Positions 16,696 through 24,614 of a stretch of 64,000 nucleotides of DNA are shown one piece after another (within the stretch, counting starts at the first letter, position 1; the number at the start of each line of letters is the position of its first letter). Made by a program: the position numbers and the translations under genes. A model generated the notes under the pieces. That model was not told the DNA's origin, made no database searches, and worked only from the letters and a program-made list of their open reading frames with translations. This DNA comes from Pyxidicoccus trucidator (lineage in GTDB: Bacteria; Myxococcota; Myxococcia; Myxococcales; Myxococcaceae). Where the stretch lies: the NCBI RefSeq assembly GCF_010894435.1, contig NZ_JAAIXZ010000011.1, positions 343,337 to 407,336 of the forward strand, read 5' to 3'.

Positions 16696-17327
16696 GCTCG
16701 GACCAGGACATCGACGGCTGGATGGCGGCGCGAGGCATCACCCTGCCCGAGGCCCGGGTCCGTGCCCGCGCGGTGCTGGAAGAGGTGGGACTCACCCGGC
16801 CCGGCAAGCAGCGCATGAGCGAGCCCAAGCTGCTCAAGGCGGCCGAGGTGCTGGACGGCCGCTTCTTCCCCGTGTGCGCCGATGGTGCGTGTCTCAAGGT
16901 GGCACAGGCGAGCGGCCGGGAGCCGCTGCGCGTGGAGCCCCGGAGCCACTGCGCGCGGTGTGGAGGCTCGGCCAACCGCCGCGCGGAGGTCGCCTTCGTG
17001 GAGAGCTGCCTGCGTCACGGCGTGCGCAAGGTGGTGGTTGTCGGCGGCTCGCCCGCGGTGCGCGAGGAGCTGGAGGAGAAGCTCGGGCACCAGATTGATT
17101 TGCGCATGGTGGACGGCACCGAGCGGCGCACGTCGGACCGGGCGCGGAGCGATTTGGACTGGGCGGACCTGGTGCTGGTGTGGGGTGCCACGGAGCTGCA
17201 CCACAAGGTGAGCGGGCACTACACGCACGGGGGCCCGGCCTACAGCCACAAGGTGGTGCACGTGGTGCGCCGGGGCGTGGCCGCCCTGCTGGAAGAAGCC
17301 ATGACGCACCTGGAGCGCTCTCGTTGA
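16692..17327 (+). CDS. DUF2325-like conserved protein
   Basis: 211-residue soluble protein, GTG start at 16692 overlapping the rnhB stop (GTGA). The N-terminal half is helical and charged. A Cys pair (SHCARCGGSANRR) then precedes a Rossmann-like segment VRKVVVVGGSPAVREELEEK and a second strand-helix unit LDWADLVLVWGATELHHKV followed by VVHVVRRGVAALLEEAM. This order (glycine turn, ADLVL, H near a substrate loop) resembles DUF2325-type proteins. No function is established. It is translationally coupled on both sides, between rnhB and a histidine phosphatase. Confidence 0.85.
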   Translation: MSSDQDIDGWMAARGITLPEARVRARAVLEEVGLTRPGKQRMSEPKLLKAAEVLDGRFFPVCADGACLKVAQASGREPLRVEPRSHCARCGGSANRRAEVAFVESCLRHGVRKVVVVGGSPAVREELEEKLGHQIDLRMVDGTERRTSDRARSDLDWADLVLVWGATELHHKVSGHYTHGGPAYSHKVVHVVRRGVAALLEEAMTHLERSR

Positions 17328-17953
17328 AGACTGAATTCATCCTCATCCGTCACGGCGAGACGGAGTGGAACTCCCAGAACCGGCTGCAGGGGCACCGCGA
17401 CAGCGCGCTGAGCCGCGAGGGCCTGCGGCAGGCGGACGCGCTGGCCGCGCGGCTCGCGTCGGTGAGCTTCAGCGCGCTCTACAGCAGCGACCTGGGACGG
17501 GCCCTGGAGACGGCGCGGCGCATCGCCGCGCGCACGGGGCACTCCGTCGTCCCGGACACGCGGCTGCGCGAACGGGGCCTGGGCATCCTCGAGGGGCTGA
17601 CGCGGGAAGAGGCCACCCAGCGCCACCCGGAGGCGTTCGCGGGCTACGTGGAGGGCGGTCCGGACTACGTCGTCCCCGAGGGAGAGAGCACGTCCCAGCG
17701 GCTGCGGCACGCGGTGGAGTGCCTGGAGGAGCTGGGGGCGCGCCACCGTGGTGAGCGGCTGGTGGCCGTGACTCACGGCGGCGTCCTGGGCCTGCTGTTC
17801 CGCCACAGCCTGGGGGTTCCGCACGGCATGCGGCGCGCCTTCTCCGTGCTCAACGCGGGGTGGAACCAGTTCGACTACCACGACGGCGGCTTCCGGCTGG
17901 TGACCTGGGGCGACATCACCCACCTGAAGGACGTCAGCCGCGACGACACGTAG
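17324..17953 (+). CDS. Histidine phosphatase family protein (phosphoglycerate-mutase fold)
   Basis: 209-residue enzyme of the histidine phosphatase clan 1. The phosphohistidine motif LIRHGETEWN is at residues 8-17, followed by the second arginine in SSDLGRALETARRI, the acidic ERGLGILEGL and the second histidine in VAVTHGGVLGLLF. The fold resembles cobC/alpha-ribazole phosphatase or broad-specificity PhoE-type phosphatases; sequence alone does not choose. The start is a TTG at 17324 overlapping the stop of the previous gene as TTGA. The first possible ATG would remove the catalytic motif, so the TTG start is well supported. Last gene of the rnhB operon. Confidence 0.93.
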   Translation: MKTEFILIRHGETEWNSQNRLQGHRDSALSREGLRQADALAARLASVSFSALYSSDLGRALETARRIAARTGHSVVPDTRLRERGLGILEGLTREEATQRHPEAFAGYVEGGPDYVVPEGESTSQRLRHAVECLEELGARHRGERLVAVTHGGVLGLLFRHSLGVPHGMRRAFSVLNAGWNQFDYHDGGFRLVTWGDITHLKDVSRDDT

Positions 17954-17963
17954 TCGGCGCCGC

Positions 17964-17986
17964 GCCCCACCCTTCACGGGCGGGGC
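17964..17986. terminator. Stem-loop between convergent genes
   Basis: GCCCCACCC and GGGCGGGGC pair over a TTCAC loop with one A-C mismatch. It lies between the convergent histidine phosphatase and PLP enzyme genes and could serve both. No T run is present. Confidence 0.55.
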
Positions 17987-17999
17987 ACGGCTTCGCTGG

Positions 18000-19358
18000 C
18001 TACAGCTCGCCCTGGAGCCGCGCCTGGGCCGGGGCCTCGGCGCGGGACGGCCGGGCCGGCTGGGCCTTCAACCACTGGCCGGCCTCTTCAATCGCGCCGG
18101 AAATCACCTCGGCGGCCCGGCGCACCTGCTCCGGCGTGTGCGAGGACATGACGAGCACGCGGAAGCGCGAGTCGCGCACGCGCACCGCCGGGTACTCCAC
18201 CAGGTTGGCGGACACGCCGCGCTCGAGCACGAGCTTCGACGCCAGCCGCGCCACCTTCGGGTCTCCCACCGGCACGGGCACCACGTTGGAGGGCTCGCCC
18301 AGGCACTGGATGCCGCGCTCCAGGAAAGCCCCGCGCAGCGCCAGGCTGTTCTCCCGCGCCTTCGCGCGCAGCGCCTCGCCCTCTTCCGAGCGGACGATGC
18401 GCAGCGACTCCAGCACCACCGCCGCCTGGAGGGGCAGCAACGCGTTGGAGAAGATGTGCGGCCCACCCATGATTCGCACGAACTGGCGCACCGCGGGCGA
18501 GCGCGTCGCCATGAAGCCGCCGGTGGAGCCGAACGTCTTCGAGAAGGTCCCCACCACCAGGTCCACCTTCCCCAGCAGCCCCTGCACGCCCAGGCTGCCC
18601 GTGCCGCGAGGCCCCAGCGCGCCCAGGTCATGGGCCACGTCGACCAGCAGCGTGGCGTTGAACTCGTGGCAGATGGACTGGAGCTCCTCCAGCCGCGGCA
18701 CGTCCGAGTCCATGGAGAACAGGCCCTCCGTGACGACCAGCACGCCGTTGCGCGTGTCGCGGGCGCGAATCTCCTGCAGCTTGCGGCGCATGGCGCGGTT
18801 GTTCAGGTGCGGCACGCGGCTCACGTTCTGCGTGGCGGCGGCGGCCCCCTGCTGCAGCGACTGGTGCGACAGCGCGTCCATCACCACATGGTCATCCGGA
18901 CGCACCAGCCCGGAGATGGCGCCGAAGCCCGCGCTCCAGCCCGTGGAGAACAGCACCACGTGCGGCATCTGCAGGTGCTCGGCGAGCGCCTTCTCCAGCA
19001 TCAGCGCTGGCGGCGTGTTCCCCCCGAACATCGCCGAGCCCGCGCTGTGCAGTCCGTACTGCTCGATGGCCCGATGCCCCGCGGCCACCACCTCGGGGTG
19101 CGTGGACAGCCCCAGGTAGTCCTGTGAGCCGAAATTCAGACCCTGGTACGAGATGCCCCTCTCACAGCGCACACCACACTCCGCGGTGGGAGCTGCCTCC
19201 AGGCTCCGGGAGTATGGCCAGAGCCCTGCCTGTCGCCGCGACTCCTGCCACTGGAAGAAGGCTTCCGTCCGTCCCAGGAGGTCCGGCCCAGTGGGTTGGG
19301 TGTAATGTGAGATGAAGTGGGTGAAGAGGGGGGAGTCGAGCTGATCTCGGAAATCCAT
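18000..19358 (-). CDS. PLP-dependent alpha-oxoamine-synthase-like enzyme
   Basis: 452-residue fold-type I PLP enzyme of the group joining an amino acid to an acyl-CoA with loss of CO2 (8-amino-7-oxononanoate synthase, 2-amino-3-ketobutyrate ligase, serine palmitoyltransferase). Seen in order: NFGSQDYLGLSTHPEV, AMFGGNTPPALMLEKALAEH, DALSHQSLQQGA, EGLFSMDSDVPRLEEL, DVAHDLGALGPRG (PLP-binding Asp) and TFSKTFGSTGGF with the Schiff-base lysine. An N-terminal extension of about 65 residues and 'FTHFISHYTQ' suggest serine-palmitoyltransferase-like membrane association; I infer a sphingolipid-type role with low certainty. No biotin genes are adjacent. It stands alone with a long upstream region (19359-19706). 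Confidence 0.88.
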   Translation of the reverse strand: MDFRDQLDSPLFTHFISHYTQPTGPDLLGRTEAFFQWQESRRQAGLWPYSRSLEAAPTAECGVRCERGISYQGLNFGSQDYLGLSTHPEVVAAGHRAIEQYGLHSAGSAMFGGNTPPALMLEKALAEHLQMPHVVLFSTGWSAGFGAISGLVRPDDHVVMDALSHQSLQQGAAAATQNVSRVPHLNNRAMRRKLQEIRARDTRNGVLVVTEGLFSMDSDVPRLEELQSICHEFNATLLVDVAHDLGALGPRGTGSLGVQGLLGKVDLVVGTFSKTFGSTGGFMATRSPAVRQFVRIMGGPHIFSNALLPLQAAVVLESLRIVRSEEGEALRAKARENSLALRGAFLERGIQCLGEPSNVVPVPVGDPKVARLASKLVLERGVSANLVEYPAVRVRDSRFRVLVMSSHTPEQVRRAAEVISGAIEEAGQWLKAQPARPSRAEAPAQARLQGEL

Positions 19359-19706
19359 GAAGAAGCAGGTCCAGAGGGGGGAAGAAGGGAGACGGTGCTG
19401 GAAAGACGAGCCGTAGAGCGCTCAGGGGGGCAAGCGCGACCCCTGATGCCCTTGCATCTTTCCAGTGTCAACCTACCTACTCAGTCGGTCCTGCTGTATT
19501 CGTTTGTTACGATGAAACAAAATGTAATCAAAAGAAGGAATAGCGCGCCGGGAGTGAGACTCTTTCAGGTATTCCTGGCTCACATGTGACGTTTGGAACG
19601 CACATGCGAAGGCCCCGAGGCCGCCGTGTTCCTGGGCGACTCCGGGGCCTGTTGAAGCGCTCGGGCAGGGCCGCGTGGTGGCGCGGCCCCGCCCCCGGAG
19701 GCGGCG
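19359..19706. other. Intergenic region between PLP enzyme and acs (both minus strand)
   Basis: 348 bp with no convincing gene. The part from about 19466 to 19545 is notably A/T-rich compared with the rest of the window. On the minus strand it contains TTGACA (19471-19466), matching a sigma70 -35 box, though no good -10 follows at 17 bp. An inverted repeat TTTGTT-N7-AACAAA lies at 19503-19521. It probably holds the promoter and an operator for the PLP enzyme. The acs terminator occupies the right end. Confidence 0.45.
19668..19689 (-). terminator. acs terminator hairpin
   Basis: Perfect 8-bp stem GGGCCGCG/CGCGGCCC with a 6-nt loop, 17 bp beyond the acs stop codon. A second hairpin using AGGCCCCG/CGGGGCCT lies farther downstream at about 19609-19650. 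Confidence 0.6.
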
Positions 19707-21662
19707 TTACTCGTCGTTCTGCCGGAGCGCGGCGAGGACGTTGAGGTCCTCCAGGGTGGTGGTGTCCTGGGTGGACTGCTTGCCCGCGGCGACGTCGCGC
19801 AGCAGCCGGCGCATGATCTTCCCGGAGCGCGTCTTGGGCAGCCCCTCGGCGAAGCGGATTTCATCCGGCCGGGCGATGGCGCCAATCTCCTTGCTCACGT
19901 GCGTGGCCAGCTCCTTCTTCAGCTCGGGGGAGGGCGCGTTGCCCTGCTTCAGCGTGACGAAGGCCACCAGCGCGGTGCCCTTCAGCTCGTCCGGGCGGCC
20001 CACGACGGCGGCCTCGGACACGCGCGGGTGCGCCACCAGCGCGCTCTCCACCTCCGCGGTGCCCAGGCGGTGGCCTGCCACGTTCACCACGTCGTCCACT
20101 CGGCCCATCAGCCAGAAGTAGCCGTCCAGGTCCGTGCGAGCGCCGTCGCCGGTGAAGTACTTCCCGGGCAGCTCGCTGAAGTACGTGCGCACGTAGCGCT
20201 CGGGGTCGCCGTACACCGTGCGCAGCATGGAGGGCCACGGCCGGGTGACGAACAGCAGGCCGCCCTGCCCCTTCGGCACCGGGTTGCCCTGCCGGTCCAG
20301 AATCTCCGCGTGGATGCCAGGCAGCGGCAGCGTGGCCGAGCCGGGCTTGGTGGGCGTGGCCCCCGGCAGCGGCGAAATCATGATGGCGCCCGTCTCCGTC
20401 TGCCACCACGTGTCCACCACGGGGCACCGGTTGCCGCCGATGACCTCGCGGTACCACATCCACGCCTCGGGGTTGATGGGCTCGCCCACGCTGCCCAGCA
20501 GCCGCAGCGAGGACAGGTCGTGCTTGCGCGGGTGGTCTTCCCCCAGGCGCATGAAGGCGCGGATGGCGGTGGGCGCGGTGTAGAGGATGGTCGCCTTGTA
20601 GCGGGCGATGATTTCCCAGAAGCGGTCCGGCCCCGGCTGCGTGGGCGCGCCCTCGTAGAGGACGGTGGTGATGCCGTTCATCAGCGGGCCGTAGACGACG
20701 TAGCTGTGCCCCGTCACCCAGCCCACATCCGCGGTGCACCAGTAGACGTCGTCCTCGCGCAAATCGAACACCCAGCGCGTGGTGAGCGACGTCATGACGG
20801 CGTAGCCGCCCGTGGTGTGCAGCACGCCCTTGGGCTTCCCGGTGGAGCCGGACGTGTAGAGGATGAACAGCGGGTGCTCGCTCTCCACCCACTCCGGCTC
20901 GCACACGTCGGACTGGCCCTTCACCAGCGCGTCCCACGCCAGCAGCTTCGGCCCGGACAGCGCCAGCGAGTCACCCGTGCGCCGCAGCACCACCGCCTTC
21001 TCCACGGTGGGCATGTTGGGGAGCGCCGCCTCCACGTTCTTCAGCAGCGGCACCACCGCGCCCTTGCGCCAGCCGCCGTCGGCGGTGAGCAGCACGCGGG
21101 CGCCCATGTCGTTCATGCGCTCCTGGAGCGCCTCGGCGGAGAAGCCACCGAACACCACCGAGTGCACCGCGCCGATGCGGGCACACGCCAGCATGGCCAC
21201 CGCGGCCTCGGGCACCATGGGCAGGTAGATGCCCACCCGGTCTCCCTTGCGGATGCCCAGGGACTTGAGCCCGTTGGCCAGGCGGTTCACCTCGGCCGCC
21301 AGCTCACCGTACGTCAACCGCCGCCGGTCTCCGGGCTCGCCCTCGAAGAGGATGGCGGGCTTGTCGCGGCGCTTGTCGAGGTGCCGGTCCAGGCAGTTGT
21401 AGGCCAGGTTGGTGCGGCCCTCGACGAACCAGCGCGCGTGCGGTGGCTTCCAGTCCAGCACCGTCTGGAAGGGTTGCTTCCAGAACAGCTCCTCGCGGGC
21501 CCGGTCTCCCCAGTACTTGTCGGGGTCCTTCGCGGCCTCGTCCCAGAGCCTCCGGTAGTCCTCCATGCCGCGCAGGTGGGCCTGCCGAGCAAAGGCCTCG
21601 GGGGGCGGGAAGACGCGTGTCTCCGTCAGGACCGATTGAATCTCATGCTGCTTTTCAGCCAT
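19707..21662 (-). CDS. acs: Acetyl-coenzyme A synthetase
   Basis: Converts acetate, ATP and CoA to acetyl-CoA via acetyl-AMP. The 651-residue length is standard. Signatures: LTYGELAAEVNRLANGL, the AMP-binding P-loop YTSGSTGKPKGVLHTTGGY, WWQTETGAIMISPLPG, YFTGDGARTDLDGYFWLMGR with the hinge Asp, and near the C-terminus KTRSGKIMRRLLR, whose GK lysine is the catalytic residue controlled by acetylation in Acs enzymes. GGAGGAG lies 5-11 bp before the ATG. No patZ/cobB-type regulator is in view. Confidence 0.97.
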   Translation of the reverse strand: MAEKQHEIQSVLTETRVFPPPEAFARQAHLRGMEDYRRLWDEAAKDPDKYWGDRAREELFWKQPFQTVLDWKPPHARWFVEGRTNLAYNCLDRHLDKRRDKPAILFEGEPGDRRRLTYGELAAEVNRLANGLKSLGIRKGDRVGIYLPMVPEAAVAMLACARIGAVHSVVFGGFSAEALQERMNDMGARVLLTADGGWRKGAVVPLLKNVEAALPNMPTVEKAVVLRRTGDSLALSGPKLLAWDALVKGQSDVCEPEWVESEHPLFILYTSGSTGKPKGVLHTTGGYAVMTSLTTRWVFDLREDDVYWCTADVGWVTGHSYVVYGPLMNGITTVLYEGAPTQPGPDRFWEIIARYKATILYTAPTAIRAFMRLGEDHPRKHDLSSLRLLGSVGEPINPEAWMWYREVIGGNRCPVVDTWWQTETGAIMISPLPGATPTKPGSATLPLPGIHAEILDRQGNPVPKGQGGLLFVTRPWPSMLRTVYGDPERYVRTYFSELPGKYFTGDGARTDLDGYFWLMGRVDDVVNVAGHRLGTAEVESALVAHPRVSEAAVVGRPDELKGTALVAFVTLKQGNAPSPELKKELATHVSKEIGAIARPDEIRFAEGLPKTRSGKIMRRLLRDVAAGKQSTQDTTTLEDLNVLAALRQNDE

Positions 21663-21725
21663 GGGCTCCTCCGAGGAAGGACAACCGCCCCTCTCTTCTA
21701 GGAACCCGCGAGCCCGGGCTCAAGC

Positions 21726-22217
21726 CTACAAGTCACAGGGCTTCGAATCCTTGACGGCTTCATAGCGCATCCACAGCTCACACACGCACGTGTCCGGGCG
21801 CTGGGCCTCGTAGCGCACGCGCAGCTCGCCGTTGAACTGCGTCTCGCACCGGGTGGTGCCTTCCAGGTGGATGTTGACCTGGTCGAGCAGGCACGCCTGG
21901 TCATTCACCGTCGCGACGGCGTTCACCACGCTGCCGTCGATGGAGAAGTCGTCCCCGCCCTCGAGAAAGTAGCCGGTGAGGCGGCTGTCCAGCAGGTCGA
22001 GGTCCATGCTGACGACGCGGCCGGTAATCTGGAGGGTGCCCTGGAACTGGTCCCGGTTGGACTCCGCGAGCCCACACTCGTCGCGGAAGACCTCGACGGG
22101 GGTGAGCACGTAGTCCCCCTCTTCCTGGGGGTAGGGCAGGCAGCCCGCCATGCCGACCACGAGCAGGGCGGGAACGAGGAAGCGGAAGCGTCTCGGGGTG
22201 GACACGGCGCGCACCAT
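21726..22217 (-). CDS. Small lipoprotein, function unknown
   Basis: 163 residues. The signal peptide RFRFLVPALLVVGMAGC gives a lipobox cysteine near residue 26. The mature domain is predicted mostly beta (GTLQITGRVVSMDLDLLDSR; IDGSVVNAVATVNDQACLL) with several cysteines, including CVCELWMRYE near the end. ATG 22217 is chosen because the reading frame upstream lacks a signal-like segment; a GTG at 22205 would also retain the signal peptide. No recognised family. Confidence 0.75.
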   Translation of the reverse strand: MVRAVSTPRRFRFLVPALLVVGMAGCLPYPQEEGDYVLTPVEVFRDECGLAESNRDQFQGTLQITGRVVSMDLDLLDSRLTGYFLEGGDDFSIDGSVVNAVATVNDQACLLDQVNIHLEGTTRCETQFNGELRVRYEAQRPDTCVCELWMRYEAVKDSKPCDL

Positions 22218-22363
22218 ACCCCACGGCCTGCATTGGGTGCAGTGCGTCGTGGCGGGCGCGGTTAGACTGCGGGCCATGTTCGACCACGGCACCATCCTCT
22301 CCGACTACCTGGCCTGCAAGCGGACCGGGCAGCGTCGGAAGCTGTAGGGAGCGGCGCGCCCGG

Positions 22364-23809
22364 ATGCACTACGCACTCGTCCTGCTCGCCCTCGGGGCGC
22401 TGCTGGCCCTGCACGAGCTGGGGCACCTCGTCGCCGCGCGGCTGCTCGGCGTGCGGGTGCCGCGCTTCGTGCTGGGCTTCGGTCCTCCGCTGGTGTCCTT
22501 CCGCCTGTGGGGGACGCAGTACATGGTGGCCGCGATTCCGCTGGGGGCCACGGCGCATGTGCAGGGGCTGAACCCGCACCGCGCGGACGCGGAGGAAGCG
22601 GGCAGCTTCCGGGTGCTGGGCCCGCTGCGGCGCATGCTCATCATCCTGGCGGGGCCGCTGGCCAACTACCTGCTGGCGCTGGGCATCCTGTTCGCGCTGT
22701 ACACGTCGGGCACGCACGTGGTGGTGCCGCTGACGGTGGGCACGGTGCAGCCCGGCTCGGAGGCGGCGCGAGCGCAATTGCTGCCGGGAGACCGCATCGT
22801 CAGCGTGGCCGGGCAGCCGCCGCGAAACTGGTCGGAGTTCGTGGAGAAGGTGGCGGAGTCGCCGGGCCGCACGCTGGAGCTGGGCGTGGAGCGGCATGGC
22901 GAGCAGCGCACGGTGCAGGTGCGCCCACGTCCGGACGAGCGGGGCACGGGCCGCATCGGTGTGAGCCAGCAGTACGTGTACCGCACGCACGGCTCGGGCG
23001 AGGCGCTGGGCCACGCCTTCGCGCACACGGGCAGCGTGGCCACCGAGGGCCTGGGAATGCTCGTGCGGCTGGTGAGCGGGCCGCATCACGAGGACATGGA
23101 GGGGCCCGGGGCGCTGATGCGGCAGGAGTCCTCGGATGCGAGGGCGTCGGGGATGGACTCGGTGCTGAGGGCGCTGGTGGCAGCGTCCGTGGCGCTGGCG
23201 CTCCTGACGATGCTCCCCGTGCCCGGACTGGATGGCGGCCGGGTGGTGCTGCTGCTGGTAGAGGCGGCGAGCGGCCGGAAGCTTCCCACGCGCGTGGAGA
23301 CGGTGGCGCAGACGGTGGGCTTCCTCGCCATCGCCGCGGTCATCCTGGCCATCGCGGGCATGGAGATCCGCCGGGCACTGCCGGTGCGCCCGGCCCCCGC
23401 GCCGGCACAGGTGGCGGGCTCGGGACCCGCCGTACCGGTGGCGCCGGCCGGAGCCCCCACGCCCGCAGTGAGGACCACGCCGGGGACCGCCACCGCGCCG
23501 GCAGCACCCGCGCCCGGTGCTCCGGGGGTGGCCGCGCGGCCGGCGGTGGCCCCCGCTTCGGATGCGGGGACGGCTGTGAGTGTCGCTGCGACACCGGATG
23601 CCTCGACACCAGCGCAAGCGGTGGCCCCCACCTCGGATGCGGGGACTGTCGCGAGCGTCGTCGCGACACCGGACGCCTCGACACCGGCGCAGGCAGTGGC
23701 CCCCGCCCCGGATGCGGGAACAGTCGCGAGTGGCGCCGCGACAGCGGATGCCTCGACACCGGACCAGGGCAGCCAGCCTCCGGCGACGGCGGCCGACCCG
23801 CCGCCGTAG
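22364..23809 (+). CDS. Site-2-type M50 membrane zinc protease with PDZ domain and repetitive tail
   Basis: 481-residue intramembrane protease related to RseP. HELGH at residues 18-22 lies in the first helix; PLRRMLIILAGPLANYLLAL is the conserved GPxxN helix; a single PDZ domain occupies about 120-195; the third zinc ligand is in MLPVPGLDGGRVV (about 286-298). These proteases cut anti-sigma factors or lipoprotein-type substrates. Unlike RseP (31223-32863), it has one PDZ domain and ends in about 135 residues of Ala/Pro/Thr/Asp-rich sequence with three 25-residue tandem repeats. It is divergent from the lipoprotein at 22217, with 146 bp between. A 23-codon ORF (22276-22347) precedes it, but I do not regard it as proven. 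Confidence 0.9.
   Translation: MHYALVLLALGALLALHELGHLVAARLLGVRVPRFVLGFGPPLVSFRLWGTQYMVAAIPLGATAHVQGLNPHRADAEEAGSFRVLGPLRRMLIILAGPLANYLLALGILFALYTSGTHVVVPLTVGTVQPGSEAARAQLLPGDRIVSVAGQPPRNWSEFVEKVAESPGRTLELGVERHGEQRTVQVRPRPDERGTGRIGVSQQYVYRTHGSGEALGHAFAHTGSVATEGLGMLVRLVSGPHHEDMEGPGALMRQESSDARASGMDSVLRALVAASVALALLTMLPVPGLDGGRVVLLLVEAASGRKLPTRVETVAQTVGFLAIAAVILAIAGMEIRRALPVRPAPAPAQVAGSGPAVPVAPAGAPTPAVRTTPGTATAPAAPAPGAPGVAARPAVAPASDAGTAVSVAATPDASTPAQAVAPTSDAGTVASVVATPDASTPAQAVAPAPDAGTVASGAATADASTPDQGSQPPATAADPPP
23546..23770 (+). repeat. Three 75-bp tandem repeats in the M50 protease gene
   Basis: Three consecutive 75-bp units (start 23546, 23621, 23696) each encode 25 residues of the form VAP-x-x-DAGT-x-x-S-x-x-AT-x-DASTP. 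They are in frame and about 80-90% alike by eye. The tail is presumably an extracytoplasmic or cytoplasmic disordered extension. Confidence 0.85.
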
Positions 23810-23940
23810 CGTCAGCCGCGGGCGCTCCCTTCCCTGGAACCTCCGCACCTCCCCGGCTGTCCAGGAGCCTGGCGGGCAAAGGAAGTCGTCCGCGAGACGT
23901 CCCCCCTCACTTCGAGGGGCGACGGCCGGTGAAGGGACCT

Positions 23941-24612
23941 ATGCTTCAGCGCGTGACGAGCACCAAGCCGAGCGGAGGGCTGTACTGCGAGCTGTACTGG
24001 GGCACCAACCTGTCCGAGGCCTGGAGCTACGGCCCCGAGCAGGCCAGCGTCCACGCCGCTCCGGACGAGAAGGCCCCGATGCCGCTCTACGGCTTCACGC
24101 TTCCGGAGGAGCCCTTCCTCCTGGCCGAGCGCACCGAGCGCGGCTGGCGCATCCATCTGCCCCCCGCCGTGCGCACGGAGCGCAAGGTGCGCGGTGACGT
24201 CTTCGGCACCATCCCCGAGACAGCGCTGCGCAGGCAGGATGGCCGCACCTCCGTGGAGCTGGCCGACGGCATGACGCTGCGCCTCTCCGAGGGACACCTC
24301 TCCCTGGTGGTGCAGGACTCCGTGGTGAAGGAGCGCGTGGGCCGGCTCCAGTGGAAGGACTTCGGCTGGCTCGTGATTGTCAGCGCCCTCTTCCTCAGCC
24401 TGCCGGTGGGCTTCCTCATCGCGGGCCCGACGCCGGAGCGCAAGGCCGAGGCCAACGCGCGCGCCCTGAAGATGGCGGCCGAGAAGGAAGCCGAGCGCCG
24501 CAAGGCCCTGGGTGTGGACACGCCAGCGCGCCCGCTCACCGACACCGAGCGCGCCCAGCAGGCGGATGGCGGCACCAACACCAACCTCCCCGGCTTCTTC
24601 CGCGTGCGCTGA
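23941..24612 (+). CDS. Single-pass membrane protein, function unknown
   Basis: 223 residues. The N-terminal ~135 residues are soluble and beta-rich (GLYCELYWGTNLSEAWSYGP; PLYGFTLPEEPFLLAERTE; VRGDVFGTIPETALRRQDGR). A single transmembrane helix follows at about 141-160 (WLVIVSALFLSLPVGFLIAG), then a charged tail with Lys/Glu-rich helix (KMAAEKEAERRKALG). No signal peptide, so the long domain is probably cytoplasmic. ATG 23941 has no strong ribosome site; an in-frame alternative is not obvious. It converges with the moaD-moaE gene, 2 bp apart. Confidence 0.8.
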   Translation: MLQRVTSTKPSGGLYCELYWGTNLSEAWSYGPEQASVHAAPDEKAPMPLYGFTLPEEPFLLAERTERGWRIHLPPAVRTERKVRGDVFGTIPETALRRQDGRTSVELADGMTLRLSEGHLSLVVQDSVVKERVGRLQWKDFGWLVIVSALFLSLPVGFLIAGPTPERKAEANARALKMAAEKEAERRKALGVDTPARPLTDTERAQQADGGTNTNLPGFFRVR

Positions 24613-24614
24613 GG

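Noticed and set aside
22276..22347. 23-codon leader peptide before the M50 protease gene
   Set aside because: It has an ATG and ends 16 bp before the protease start, but no ribosome site and no distinctive composition. It may be chance.
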